Positions 6,606 through 15,006 of a stretch of DNA of 64,000 bases are shown in pieces. The position numbers and the translations under genes were made by a program. Below the pieces are notes generated by a model, which had not been told where the DNA came from, did not search any database, and was given only the letters and a program-made list of their open reading frames with translations. Within the stretch, counting starts at the first letter, position 1. Each line of letters starts with the position of its first letter. The DNA comes from Acuticoccus sp. I52.16.1 (GTDB lineage Bacteria; Pseudomonadota; Alphaproteobacteria; Rhizobiales; Amorphaceae): NCBI RefSeq assembly GCF_022865125.1, contig NZ_CP094828.1, positions 3,713,219 through 3,777,218 of the forward strand. The letters run 5' to 3'.

Positions 6606-9598
6606 GCGTGCTCCAGCTCGCCGGCGGCGAATGCGGCGGCGACCTCGCGGCGGTTGATCTTGCCGTTCGCCTGGCGCGGCACGGTGGGCACGCGCGCGGC
6701 GACGGCGGGCATCTGGTGGCCGGCGAGGCGTTCCGCGCACCATGCCCGCAACGCCGCCTCGTCGACCTCGGCGGCCGCGTAGAGGAGACCGACACGCTCG
6801 CCCGCGAACGGATCGGCGAGGCGGAAGGCGACCGCGTCGCTCACGCCCGGCATCGCCATCACCGCGTCCTCCACCTCCTTGGGGAAGACGTTGAGCCCGG
6901 CGACGTTGATCGTGTCGTCGAGCCGCGAGAGGTAGACGAGCATGCCCTCGGCCGTGCGGTAGCCGAGATCGCGCGTCTCCACCGTGCGCCAGGGTGTCTC
7001 GATGGCGATCTCCACCGGTGCCGCCTCGCTCCCGTCCACCAGCAGGCGGTGGTGGGGCAGCACGGCGCCGATGTCCGCCGGCCGCTCGGTCTGCGGGTTG
7101 ACCGAAATGACCCCCGTTTCGGAGGTCCCGTATTGCTGGAAGAGATGGGTGACGCGGGCGCGGATCGCATCGAACCAGGGCGCCGGCAGCAGCGTGCCGG
7201 AGGTCATCGCGGCATGGATGCGCTCGCCCTCCGGCAGGAGGCGGGCCAGCGTGTGGAGCACGGCCGGTGAGGCATAGAGCACCGGCCGCTCCACCTCGGC
7301 GAGGCGGCGCAGCAGCTGGCGCGGGTTGTCCGGCCGTACCACCACCGGCACCATCCCGCGCTTCAGTCCGGCAAGGGTGCCGCAGATGAGCCCGTAGGAA
7401 TGCGTCGTCGGTGAGGCGACGACCGGGGTCATCCCCTCCGGTGCGGTGAACGCGGCGACGTAGGCGGCCAGCTCGTCCTCGACCTCGCCGAAGTCGCGGG
7501 CGATGGGCTTGGGTGCGGCGGTCGTCCCGGACGTCATCTGAACGAGGTGGCCGGGGGCCAGCGGCACGGCCGGAGCCGGCAGCCGCTCGGGCGCGGTGTT
7601 GCCGAAGAGGAGGTGCGTGCAGCCGGCGGCCACGGCCGTGCGCCGTGCCGCCTCGCGCGGGCTCGCCGGGTGGATCGGCACCACACTCGCCCCCGCCTCG
7701 CGGATGGCGAAGAAGGCGGCGAGCCACACCGCAGGGTCCTCGTGGCACACGGCGTAGCTCATCTGCGGGTCGAACGGCAGCGCCGCCCCGCCGGCGAGAT
7801 CGCCGAGGCGGGCGCGCAGGCTGTCGCGGTCGTAGCGGCGACCGTCGATGTCGATCATGCCATGGCTCTCCGGCTTGGTGTGAAACGGGTTGGGGACAGT
7901 GTGGGCGGGGAGGTCGTCCGGCCGCATCGGGTCCACCGGCGTCAGCTTCTGCGACACGAGCGACTCGACGCGGATCTCGGGCGCCGCGTGCGCCAGCCGC
8001 GCCAGCCGCCCCTCCAGCCCCTCGGCGGTGGCATGGGCTGTGACGTGCCGGCGTACGCGTTCCCAGAACTCGCGCTCCGGCAGCCCGTAGGCGGCCTCGA
8101 AGAGATGCGAAACCTCGGTGAGATTGAAGACGAAGAGCGTGTCCATGACGCACCAGCGCAGCTCTTCGACGTCGCGCAGCCAGAAGAAGAGATCGGGCGT
8201 GGGGTCGCGGAAGTGGGGGTCGAGGGCGCCGAAATCGGGCGGTGGCGGACCGGCGGACAGATAGTCCTCGACGTACTCGATGCTGTCGTGGAAGTCGCGC
8301 AGGACGGCGCGCACGGGCCAGCCTCGGTTCAGCACCAGGACCATGTTCTGCCCGTGTGCCTCGGTCGCGATCCCATGCGCCACGAGGAGATGCCAGACCG
8401 GCAGCACCGCGACCTCGATGAGCCGGTCGACCCAGCGGTCGACGCCGTAGGGGCGCACGAAGTCGTCGACGAACGGGCGGCCGTCGTTCTCCACACTCAT
8501 CAGCGCGGTGAGCGGGACGGCCCGCTCGTCCGGCCCCAACGTCGCCTCGACGCTGGTGCGCCACAGCGCCGAGGCGACCTCCGCGCGCGGACCGTCGCGG
8601 TCGAGGATCGCGCCGGCGTGCTCCTCGAGGATCGTCAGCGGCAGCCGCTCGGCGAAGGCGGGGTCGCGCGCGACGATCGCGGCGAGCCAGGCGGAGAGGG
8701 CGGGCGCGCTGGCGACGGTGTGCGGCGGCAGGATGCGGCGCATCGTGGTGTTGGTGACGTCGAGCGGCAGCTTGACGTTGGGCGCGGCCGGCCGGTCGAC
8801 GTTGAAGACCGTGCGCAGCGACTGCCCGGCGACGTAGCGCTCGCCGATCTCGCCCAGCGGCAGGATGTCGCCGCGGGCGATATCGTCCGCCAGGTGGGGG
8901 GCGAGGCGCGTCCACTGGAACGGGTGGACCGGCAGCAGCGCTGGCTCGTCCGCCCGCCAGCCGGCCCGGCGCGCGGCATCGAGGGCGCGCGCGTGGCCGG
9001 CCTCGCCGATGGCGCGGGCGGCGAAGCCGGGTGCCGCCGCATCGCCCGAGAGCGTCACCCGGTCGCGCTGGACGGCCAGCCAGACGAGGCGAAAAGGCGG
9101 CGCGCCCTGGCCGTGGCGGACGTGATCCTCGGCACCGAAGCCGGTGCGGGAGCGGAACGAGGGGTGGTAGGGGTGGCCGTCGTCGAGCGCGCCTTCCAGC
9201 GCGGCGAAGCCGGCGGCGCGGCGTGGCACGGCGGACGCCCCGGCGAGGTCCGGCACGGCGATCTGCTCGCTGGCGGCGACGGTTGCGTCCAGCTCGGCGA
9301 GGAAGCCGCGCAGCTTGGGCGAGCCGCCGCCGACATCGTGGACCAACGCCGCCAGGGTGCCGACCGTCCAGCGCCCGCCGGCGTTCATCTGCACGCTGCC
9401 GGGCCGCAGCCGCGGACGCCCGAACGGTCCCACCCGGCCGAACGCACGCCACCGTCGCCCCGTCGCCTCCCAGGCGAAGACGGTCTCGAACGCGCCCTCG
9501 GTGCGCTGCACGTCGACCATGCGCTCGAAGATCAGCGCGGCGGCGAGTTGGCGCAAAACGCGCTCCTGCGGTCGCGCGCGGTTCTCAAACGGCAGCAT
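6602..9598 (-). CDS. NIS siderophore synthetase fused to aryl-AMP ligase (AsbB-AsbC type)
   Basis: 998 residues, ATG at 9598. Residues 1-580 are an IucA/IucC-type NRPS-independent siderophore synthetase with LLPVHPFQW, KLPLDVTNTTMRRIL and EAHGQNMVLVLNRG. It resembles AsbB, which condenses citrate with an acylated polyamine using ATP. Residues 581-998 are an adenylate-forming ligase with TSGTTAAPK (A3), QYGTSETG (A5), the hinge DDTINVAGLNVFPKEVED (A8) and RQANGKINRREV carrying the A10 lysine. This fits AsbC, which activates 3,4-dihydroxybenzoate and loads it on the carrier. The reading frame is open throughout, so this is a real fusion. An internal Met581 (7858) has a GGAGAG about 7 bases upstream, so a free ligase may also be made. 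Coupled upstream to the AsbA-like gene (32 bp) and downstream to the carrier-AsbE gene. Confidence 0.85.
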   Translation of the reverse strand: MLPFENRARPQERVLRQLAAALIFERMVDVQRTEGAFETVFAWEATGRRWRAFGRVGPFGRPRLRPGSVQMNAGGRWTVGTLAALVHDVGGGSPKLRGFLAELDATVAASEQIAVPDLAGASAVPRRAAGFAALEGALDDGHPYHPSFRSRTGFGAEDHVRHGQGAPPFRLVWLAVQRDRVTLSGDAAAPGFAARAIGEAGHARALDAARRAGWRADEPALLPVHPFQWTRLAPHLADDIARGDILPLGEIGERYVAGQSLRTVFNVDRPAAPNVKLPLDVTNTTMRRILPPHTVASAPALSAWLAAIVARDPAFAERLPLTILEEHAGAILDRDGPRAEVASALWRTSVEATLGPDERAVPLTALMSVENDGRPFVDDFVRPYGVDRWVDRLIEVAVLPVWHLLVAHGIATEAHGQNMVLVLNRGWPVRAVLRDFHDSIEYVEDYLSAGPPPPDFGALDPHFRDPTPDLFFWLRDVEELRWCVMDTLFVFNLTEVSHLFEAAYGLPEREFWERVRRHVTAHATAEGLEGRLARLAHAAPEIRVESLVSQKLTPVDPMRPDDLPAHTVPNPFHTKPESHGMIDIDGRRYDRDSLRARLGDLAGGAALPFDPQMSYAVCHEDPAVWLAAFFAIREAGASVVPIHPASPREAARRTAVAAGCTHLLFGNTAPERLPAPAVPLAPGHLVQMTSGTTAAPKPIARDFGEVEDELAAYVAAFTAPEGMTPVVASPTTHSYGLICGTLAGLKRGMVPVVVRPDNPRQLLRRLAEVERPVLYASPAVLHTLARLLPEGERIHAAMTSGTLLPAPWFDAIRARVTHLFQQYGTSETGVISVNPQTERPADIGAVLPHHRLLVDGSEAAPVEIAIETPWRTVETRDLGYRTAEGMLVYLSRLDDTINVAGLNVFPKEVEDAVMAMPGVSDAVAFRLADPFAGERVGLLYAAAEVDEAALRAWCAERLAGHQMPAVAARVPTVPRQANGKINRREVAAAFAAGELEHA

Positions 9599-9630
9599 GG
9601 GGCCCGGCCTCGTCCGTGCGGGGGCGGCTG

Positions 9631-11391
9631 TCAGTGCGAATAGGCATGGGCGCGTGTCGCTGCTGCGGCTGAGCCGGCTTGGAAGAGGACGTTGGGACCC
9701 TGGCCGTAGAGCGGGTATCCATGAGCACCGCCCAGCTCGTCGACGTCGAAGAGGCGCGCGCCGAGGTTGCCTTTCATCGTGATCGTCGGTCGCTCCAACA
9801 GGCGGCGGCAGAAGCGCCGGCCGGCGCCGTCGCACTCGCCCGCCAGCGTTTCGATACGCCGGTGCAGCATCGCCAGAAGCCTCGCCTCGTCGGCCAGCCC
9901 GTCGCGCCCCAGCCGCGCGATGACCGCGAACACCTGGTTGACGACGAGGTAGTAGGCGAAGCGGTCGTTGATCTCGGCCTCGTCGAAGTAAAGCTCGTCG
10001 ATCCGGCTCGCCTCCGGGATCGCCGTCTCCAGCCGCGGCCGGTAGCTCTGCGCGAGATAGTAGCCCTGGTTGTCGCGGTAGAAGGACGCGCGCGGGCGGC
10101 CGCCGGCGACGTCGAGCAGGGAGTTCTGCTGGTGCGCCTCCAGGGCGATGCCGGCGATATCGTAGAGCCGCACCAGCGGGACGAAGGCGCACTCCAGATA
10201 GTCGGCGAACCAACTCGTGCCGGCGTCGGGTCCGGGCGTCGCGCCGACCAGTGTCTCCATCAGCGAAGGTTCTCCCGGCAGCGGATTGCCGGTCAGGGCG
10301 GCGACAGTCACGGCCGACCCCGCGCGCGGGCCGCGGAACGGGTTCTGCCGCAGGATGGTCTCGAACCCGCTCTCGGGCCGGCCGGGGATGGTGACGGTGG
10401 CATACGCGGTGTCGAGCAGGATGCGCAGCCGGGGGAGGCGGGCCAGCACGTTGGTCCGGCGGAAGAAGCGGGCGATCGCGACCCCCGCGGCAAGCTCGTG
10501 CCGCCGGTTGCGCCGCACCGAATTGGTGATGCGCACCGGGAGGCTGAACTTCAGCATGAAGGGCGCACGCTCGCTGTAGACGGTGCGCATGGAGGACGTG
10601 CCGCTGAACGCCGGCCCCAGCGGCCCCAGCGGTCGCAGCGCGCCGCAGGTCTTCAGCGCGTCGACCGCGGGGTCGAGCTGTAGCGCCTCGGCCTGGAGGG
10701 GGTGCATGAGAATGAGCCGCTCGCCGGCGCGCAGCTGGGGGCGTGCCATGTGCGCCATGCACCGCGTGGCGCTGTAGCGACCCGCCGACCCCTCCTCGAC
10801 GAGGGAGCCCTGCGCGGCGAACCCGACCAGCTGGAACGCGCCCCCGGCCTCCGGCCCGTAGACCTCGCGCTGCCAGTCGGTCACGCCCTGCATGCTCTTC
10901 GGTGTCGGGTGGAAGCTGTGGCCGAAGACGATCGACTGCTCGGCGGCGATGAAACCGGTGGCGCGCGGGCGGGCGGCGTGGCGCGCCACGTTGGCGGCGA
11001 CCGCCTGGCAGCTCAGCAGCACGCGCAGGAAGAGTTCCACCTCGCGTGCCCGAGTGGCGGTGCAGCGCGTGCCCGCCCCGACCCGGCGATAGGCCTCGCG
11101 CAGCAGCCCGGCCACGGCGTCGAGCGGCTCCACCGGCAGCCAGCGGCCCCAAGGCGCGTCGAGCCCGCGCCGCCACACGCCGCCGAAGCGGTGCGGCCCG
11201 CAGAGCGAGCGCGCCTCGACCTTGGCCCGCAGCACCGCGCCCTCGCCCTCGAGGCACCATTCGACCCAGTCCGCCCCGCGGTCGTCGGCGTCGCGCCCCG
11301 GGTCGATCTCGCGCAGATAGCAATTGGCAAATGTCTCGAAGGTCGCCCGCTCGGCGATCGCGAAGGCGTCTTTCTGAGTGATCGCCACCAT
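9631..11391 (-). CDS. NIS siderophore synthetase (AsbA-like, IucA/IucC family)
   Basis: 586 residues. The ATG at 11391 was chosen because the following sequence (AFAIAERATFETFANCYLRE) aligns with the beginning of AsbA-type proteins. In-frame starts at 11448 and 11463 only add a segment without family resemblance. Family motifs seen are HSFHPTPKSMQG, HPLQAEAL, KFSLPVRITNSVRRN and LEAHQQNSLLDV, in the usual order of the ATP- and citrate-binding fold. AsbA-type enzymes condense citrate with a polyamine (spermidine in petrobactin), and AsbB adds the second arm. This is the first gene of the minus-strand operon and is divergent from the receptor gene. Its promoter region contains two perfect palindromes. 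Confidence 0.88.
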   Translation of the reverse strand: MVAITQKDAFAIAERATFETFANCYLREIDPGRDADDRGADWVEWCLEGEGAVLRAKVEARSLCGPHRFGGVWRRGLDAPWGRWLPVEPLDAVAGLLREAYRRVGAGTRCTATRAREVELFLRVLLSCQAVAANVARHAARPRATGFIAAEQSIVFGHSFHPTPKSMQGVTDWQREVYGPEAGGAFQLVGFAAQGSLVEEGSAGRYSATRCMAHMARPQLRAGERLILMHPLQAEALQLDPAVDALKTCGALRPLGPLGPAFSGTSSMRTVYSERAPFMLKFSLPVRITNSVRRNRRHELAAGVAIARFFRRTNVLARLPRLRILLDTAYATVTIPGRPESGFETILRQNPFRGPRAGSAVTVAALTGNPLPGEPSLMETLVGATPGPDAGTSWFADYLECAFVPLVRLYDIAGIALEAHQQNSLLDVAGGRPRASFYRDNQGYYLAQSYRPRLETAIPEASRIDELYFDEAEINDRFAYYLVVNQVFAVIARLGRDGLADEARLLAMLHRRIETLAGECDGAGRRFCRRLLERPTITMKGNLGARLFDVDELGGAHGYPLYGQGPNVLFQAGSAAAATRAHAYSH

Positions 11392-11518
11392 TTTCACCAA
11401 AGTCTTGGGCCAGTATCGGACATTCGATCCATCCCTACTGACCCCCATCGGGAGGCGGGACACTCGATCCGAGGCCCCGACCGGGGCGATATCAATTAAA
11501 CTAAACTCTACGAGTCAA

Positions 11519-11533
11519 CTACCAAAATGGTAG
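11519..11533. promoter_or_regulatory. Perfect palindrome CTACCA-AAA-TGGTAG, operator candidate
   Basis: Six-base arms around a 3-base centre, fully symmetric. Its right arm TGGTAG recurs 20 bp downstream at 11548-11553, at the edge of the second palindrome. The centre lies 31 bp (about three helical turns) from the centre of that second site, as for cooperative binding on one DNA face. Confidence 0.55.
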
Positions 11534-11549
11534 CCGTCACAGCCTAATG

Positions 11550-11564
11550 GTAGAATTATTCTAC
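11550..11564. promoter_or_regulatory. Perfect palindrome GTAGAA-TTA-TTCTAC, Irr/ICE-like operator candidate
   Basis: The core TAGAA-N3-TTCTA resembles the ICE motif recognised by the iron/haem-responsive regulator Irr in alphaproteobacteria (TTTAGAA-N3-TTCTAAA, from general knowledge). Its location between siderophore synthesis and receptor genes supports iron control. The outer bases differ from the ICE consensus, so a different Fur-family or other regulator remains possible. Confidence 0.55.
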
Positions 11565-11577
11565 TTTAAGGCGCCAT

Positions 11578-11589
11578 AACGATATCGTT
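11578..11589. promoter_or_regulatory. Perfect palindrome AACGATATCGTT
   Basis: A 12-bp fully symmetric site just downstream of the Irr-like palindrome and closer to the receptor gene. It may be a further protein-binding site. No family match is claimed, and 12-bp palindromes can arise by chance. Confidence 0.3.
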
Positions 11590-11723
11590 GTGTGTGGGTC
11601 ACAGTGCTGCCACAACCCCATGATCCAATGGGCCAAAAGTGGAGGGTTCTGCTATCTCTCCCCGCATAACTCGGTAAGTGGACTATCCAAGTCAATATTA
11701 TGGTCTTGGTGAAGGGTCCTCCG

Positions 11724-13781
11724 ATGATGCGTCATTCGCTCTACCTGCTGACGGCGTCTGTGAGCATGTTTCCAATCATGGCGTATGCGCAGAGCGGCAG
11801 TGTGATTCAGCTCGACCCGGTGACCATCGGGCAAACCGAGCCGGGCGACGAGAGCGCCGAGGGCACCGGCACCACCGGCTCGAACGACGCGGCCGCCGGG
11901 CCGGACGGAGACGGCGACGCGCTCGCCGGCGATCCGGGTGCCCCGGGCAGCTTCACAGTCGGTCCCGGCGAGATCGCCCGCAACAACCCGACCAACCTGC
12001 AGGAGCTGTTCGTCGACGAGCCGACCGTCACCGTCGGATCGTCGATCCCGATGTCGCAGAAGATCTTCGTCCAGGGTGTCGAGGAGCCGAACCTCGCCGT
12101 CACGATCGACGGCACGCGGCAGAACAACAAGGTCTTCCACCACAACGCCACGACGCTGATCGACACCGACCTTCTGAAGGCGGTGCGGGTCGACCCGGGC
12201 GTCGCGCCGGCGGACGCGGGGCCGGGGGCGCTCGGCGGTGCGATCGCGTTCGAGACCAAGGACGTCGACGATATCCTCGCCGAGGGAAAGATGTACGGCG
12301 GGCAGGTCACCGGCGAGTACCAGACCAACGGCGACATCTTCGCCACCAGCGGCCAGCTCGCCGGCCGCTATGCCGGGTTCGAGGCGCTGCTGTTCGGCAA
12401 ATGGGCCACCGGCGACCTCATGCAGGACGGCAACGGGGACGATATCATCGGCTCGGGCACCAGCCTTCTGTCGGGCCTCGGCAAGGTCGCCTACGAGGCG
12501 GAGTCGGGTGACCGCATCGAAGCCGCGTTCGAGATCGTCAACGACGACGACGCGCGTCCTTACCGCGCCGATATCGGCCAGATCATCGGCGGGCGCCCGG
12601 TGCCCCTGACGCGCGACTACGACCTGACCCGCCAGAACTATACCCTGACCTACACCGACGAGACCCCGCGCGATTTCTGGGATCCGAAGGTGCAGCTCGG
12701 CTTCAGCGTCACCGACGTCGACCTGACCGAGCCGGAGCAGACCATCTCCGGCACGACGCAGTCGCTCAACGGCCGCGCGCAGAACACGATCCGCGGCGAG
12801 TTCGGCTCGATCGTCTTCGGCTCCGACTTCTACGTCGACGAAGCCGAGCTCGACTATCGCTACCTCCTCGACCGCAACTTCGACGAATCGGGGGCCGAGC
12901 GGGCGCAGAACGTCGGCTTCTACACCCAGGCCCGGCTCGACATCACCGACCGTGTGCGCGCCTCCGGTGGCGCGCGCGTCGACGTCCAGCACTTCGAGGG
13001 GATCGACGGCACCGAGGTCACCAATGCCGGCCCGTCGCTCAACCTGTCGGGCGAGGTGGACGTGACGAGCTTCCTCACCGCCTACGCCGGCGTCTCCCAC
13101 GTGTGGGCCGGCATTCCCCTCGCCGAAAACTTCATCATGAACCCCAACTGGATCTACGACACGCAGATCGAGCCGACGACGTCCGACAACGTGGTCGCGG
13201 GGCTGCGGGCGCACTACCAGGGCTTGCGCGCCGGGGCGAAGGTGTTCCAGACGAAGATCTACAACGCGCGCACGCCGGACTACTCCATCGGCCCCGCCTT
13301 CCAGCGGGATATCCGCACCCGCGGTTACGAGCTGTCGGCCGGGTACGACAATTACGGCCTCTCGACCAACGTCGCCTACGCCTTCATCGACAGCGAGATC
13401 GACGGCAATCCGGGCGACAGCTATGTCGGCCGCTACCTCACCGTGCCGGTGGGGCACGTGCTGACGGGGTCGGCCTCCTATCTCTACGCGCCGTGGGGCG
13501 TGCGGGTCGGCGCCAACATCGAGGTCGCGTTCGAGTACGACGACACCTACGACGTCGACCTCGACGCGCCGGGCGAGCCGCTGCCGGGCTACCAGGTGGT
13601 CAACGCCTTCGCCGAGTGGACGCCGGTGCAGTTTCCCAATCTGACCGTGCGTGCCGAGGTGAACAACCTGTTCGACGAGGAGTACGCCGCGCGCGGCACC
13701 TACGGCACCGAGTTCGGCTCGGTGGTGCCGCTCTACGAGCCGGGCCGCTCGTTCCTCTTCAAGGCTGCGGCGCGCTTTTGA
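11724..13781 (+). CDS. TonB-dependent outer-membrane receptor, probably for the ferric siderophore
   Basis: 685 residues. The ATG at 11724 has GAAGGG upstream and is followed by a signal peptide (MMRHSLYLLTASVSMFPIMAYAQ). After it comes a TonB-box-like stretch (VIQLDPVTI) and then an acidic, Gly/Asp-rich linker of about 40 residues. The plug domain contains IFVQGVEEPNLAVTIDGTRQ, then GALGGAIAFETKD. A 22-stranded beta-barrel region follows, ending in the terminal Phe typical of outer-membrane proteins (AAARF). It is divergent from the NIS synthetase operon, so the likely ligand is the ferric form of that product. The plug also resembles haem-receptor plugs, so haem is an alternative. The next gene starts within its stop codon. 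Confidence 0.88.
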   Translation: MMRHSLYLLTASVSMFPIMAYAQSGSVIQLDPVTIGQTEPGDESAEGTGTTGSNDAAAGPDGDGDALAGDPGAPGSFTVGPGEIARNNPTNLQELFVDEPTVTVGSSIPMSQKIFVQGVEEPNLAVTIDGTRQNNKVFHHNATTLIDTDLLKAVRVDPGVAPADAGPGALGGAIAFETKDVDDILAEGKMYGGQVTGEYQTNGDIFATSGQLAGRYAGFEALLFGKWATGDLMQDGNGDDIIGSGTSLLSGLGKVAYEAESGDRIEAAFEIVNDDDARPYRADIGQIIGGRPVPLTRDYDLTRQNYTLTYTDETPRDFWDPKVQLGFSVTDVDLTEPEQTISGTTQSLNGRAQNTIRGEFGSIVFGSDFYVDEAELDYRYLLDRNFDESGAERAQNVGFYTQARLDITDRVRASGGARVDVQHFEGIDGTEVTNAGPSLNLSGEVDVTSFLTAYAGVSHVWAGIPLAENFIMNPNWIYDTQIEPTTSDNVVAGLRAHYQGLRAGAKVFQTKIYNARTPDYSIGPAFQRDIRTRGYELSAGYDNYGLSTNVAYAFIDSEIDGNPGDSYVGRYLTVPVGHVLTGSASYLYAPWGVRVGANIEVAFEYDDTYDVDLDAPGEPLPGYQVVNAFAEWTPVQFPNLTVRAEVNNLFDEEYAARGTYGTEFGSVVPLYEPGRSFLFKAAARF

Positions 13782-14080
13782 TGGCCGGCGATCCCGCGCG
13801 CTCGGTGGCGACGGTGGAGACCGCGTCGGCGCGGCGCTATGTCGGCCAGCTCGCCAAGCACTTCGCCCACAAGATCGAGGTGGAGACGGGCGAGAACCAC
13901 GCCGTGCTGCGCTTCGAGTGCGGCACCTGCTGGATGCGCGCCGAGGAGGGGCGGCTCGACCTCATGGTCGAGAGCCCTGACCTCGACCAGCGGGCGGAGA
14001 CCGAGGCGGTGGTCGAGCGCCATCTGATGGTGTTCGCCTTCCGCGAAACCCTGGAGCCGCTCGCCTGGCGCCCGGCATAG
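13781..14080 (+). CDS. DUF2218 family protein
   Basis: 99 residues, starting at the ATG that overlaps the receptor stop (TGATG), so translation is coupled to the receptor. It matches the DUF2218 family: small cytoplasmic proteins with a conserved HFAHKIEV segment, here followed by RFECGTCWM. The family is often found beside siderophore receptor and reductase genes. A role in handling the imported siderophore or iron is inferred from context; no enzymatic activity is established. No signal peptide is present. Confidence 0.82.
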   Translation: MAGDPARSVATVETASARRYVGQLAKHFAHKIEVETGENHAVLRFECGTCWMRAEEGRLDLMVESPDLDQRAETEAVVERHLMVFAFRETLEPLAWRPA

Positions 14081-14082
14081 CA

Positions 14083-14117
14083 AGCCGGCGATCGTCGAGG
14101 TTCCCGCCGCGCCGGCT
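14083..14117. terminator. Stem-loop between convergent genes
   Basis: AGCCGGCG (14083-14090) pairs perfectly with CGCCGGCT (14110-14117) around a 19-base loop. It lies between the stops of the convergent DUF2218 and lipoprotein genes. There is no T-tract, so its action as a terminator is only suggested. Confidence 0.35.
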
Positions 14118-14617
14118 CAACGGCCGGACGGGGCGCGGTCGTCGGTCGGTGCGGTGGGCGGCGGGCTCGCCGGGGGCTGGCCGCGGCCGGGCACGTAGCC
14201 GATGCAGCCGCGTACGATCTCCCCACAGGCGGCGTCCTCCGCGCCCATGACGTCGGTCGCGCCGGCGTAGGCGACCTCCACCACCTTGCCCTCGGCGAAC
14301 CGCATCTGCGCACGGCAGTCCATGGTGCTGCTCTGCGAGAAGCTGGGGCCGGGGATCGATATGAGCGTCGGCAGCGTCGGCAGCGTGACCGAGGTGCCGG
14401 CGGCGGAGCTGCGCACGTAGCTCCAGATCTCGGTGCCGCCCTCGGTCATCGTCTTGGTGGGGAAGCCGGCGCACATGCGCAGCTCCGTCTTGGTGAGGCC
14501 GACGATGTCGCTGCGGCCCTCCGCGGCGTCGTAGGCGTCGGCGATGACACAGCCCGCGACGGGAAGGACCGCGAGGGGGAGGAGCATCGCGCGGAACAAC
14601 AAGCGCATGGCATCCAA
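14117..14617 (-). CDS. Small putative lipoprotein of unknown function
   Basis: 166 residues. The N-terminus is a lipoprotein signal with lipobox VAGC (Cys at about residue 23 from the start used). The mature part has a motif-like DIVGLTKTELRMCAGFPTK, resembling small outer-membrane lipoproteins of the SmpA/OmlA-like size class, in which 'GLTKxxVxxxxGxPT' motifs are common. It also has a Pro-rich tail. Two starts are possible, ATG 14617 or ATG 14608; the second gives a tighter signal peptide. Its function is unknown. It is convergent with the receptor/DUF2218 pair. Confidence 0.65.
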   Translation of the reverse strand: MDAMRLLFRAMLLPLAVLPVAGCVIADAYDAAEGRSDIVGLTKTELRMCAGFPTKTMTEGGTEIWSYVRSSAAGTSVTLPTLPTLISIPGPSFSQSSTMDCRAQMRFAEGKVVEVAYAGATDVMGAEDAACGEIVRGCIGYVPGRGQPPASPPPTAPTDDRAPSGR

Positions 14618-15006
14618 TCACTTTGCGTCGTCAGTGGGTTGGTGGGCGAACGCATGGCCTGGCGATCCGATCCGCCCGGCGCCGTGCGGGGCCGCCATGC
14701 ATCCGCGCCGGTAACCATGACGCCGCCCACCAGCTCAACCGGGCGGCGAACGTGGCACCGCGATGGCGCTCGGCGTACCGGCGGCGGTCGATGCCGGCAC
14801 CGTCCGCGGCGCCGTGGCCGCGAGGCGCGGCGACGAACACGGCACCGGTGTGGCGGTGCGCCGGCGGCAGGCGCGGACGCGGTCCGCGAAGCTGCCCCGC
14901 CGCCCTCCCAAGGTTGCGGCGAGACGCGCAATCTTTTTTCTGGATTAAGGGGATGCGCTACCGTGCGGTGCGTTCCGACGAACGGTTGAGACACGGGGGG
15001 ATGGCG
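14618..15006. other. Intergenic region without a recognisable gene
   Basis: 389 bp between the divergent lipoprotein and cupin genes. Open frames here are Arg/Pro-rich by-products of high GC. An A/T-rich stretch at about 14930-14947 is a possible promoter element for the cupin gene. An in-frame ATG at 14953 could extend the cupin protein by 18 residues. Confidence 0.4.

Larger units (their letters stand above)
11392..11723. promoter_or_regulatory. Divergent promoter region of siderophore operon and receptor
   Basis: A 332-bp region, markedly more A/T-rich than its surroundings, between the AsbA-like gene (leftward) and the receptor gene (rightward). It contains perfect palindromes at 11519-11533, 11550-11564 and 11578-11589, annotated separately. 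No exact -35/-10 pairs were assigned. The arrangement is what is expected for iron-responsive co-regulation of siderophore synthesis and uptake. Confidence 0.65.

Noticed and set aside
3081-6782. A plus-strand open frame of over 1200 codons opposite the BCCT and carrier-AsbE genes.
   Set aside because: Its translation is low-complexity Arg/Gly/Asp/His-rich and lacks any domain, while the opposite strand encodes well-conserved proteins. It is a by-product of extreme GC in codon position three.
5262-9452. Reading the carrier-AsbE frame upstream as a single giant protein.
   Set aside because: The frame is open far upstream, but there it overlaps the AsbBC gene in another phase and gives Arg/Pro-rich nonsense. 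The real gene begins at the repeated ATGs near 6599.
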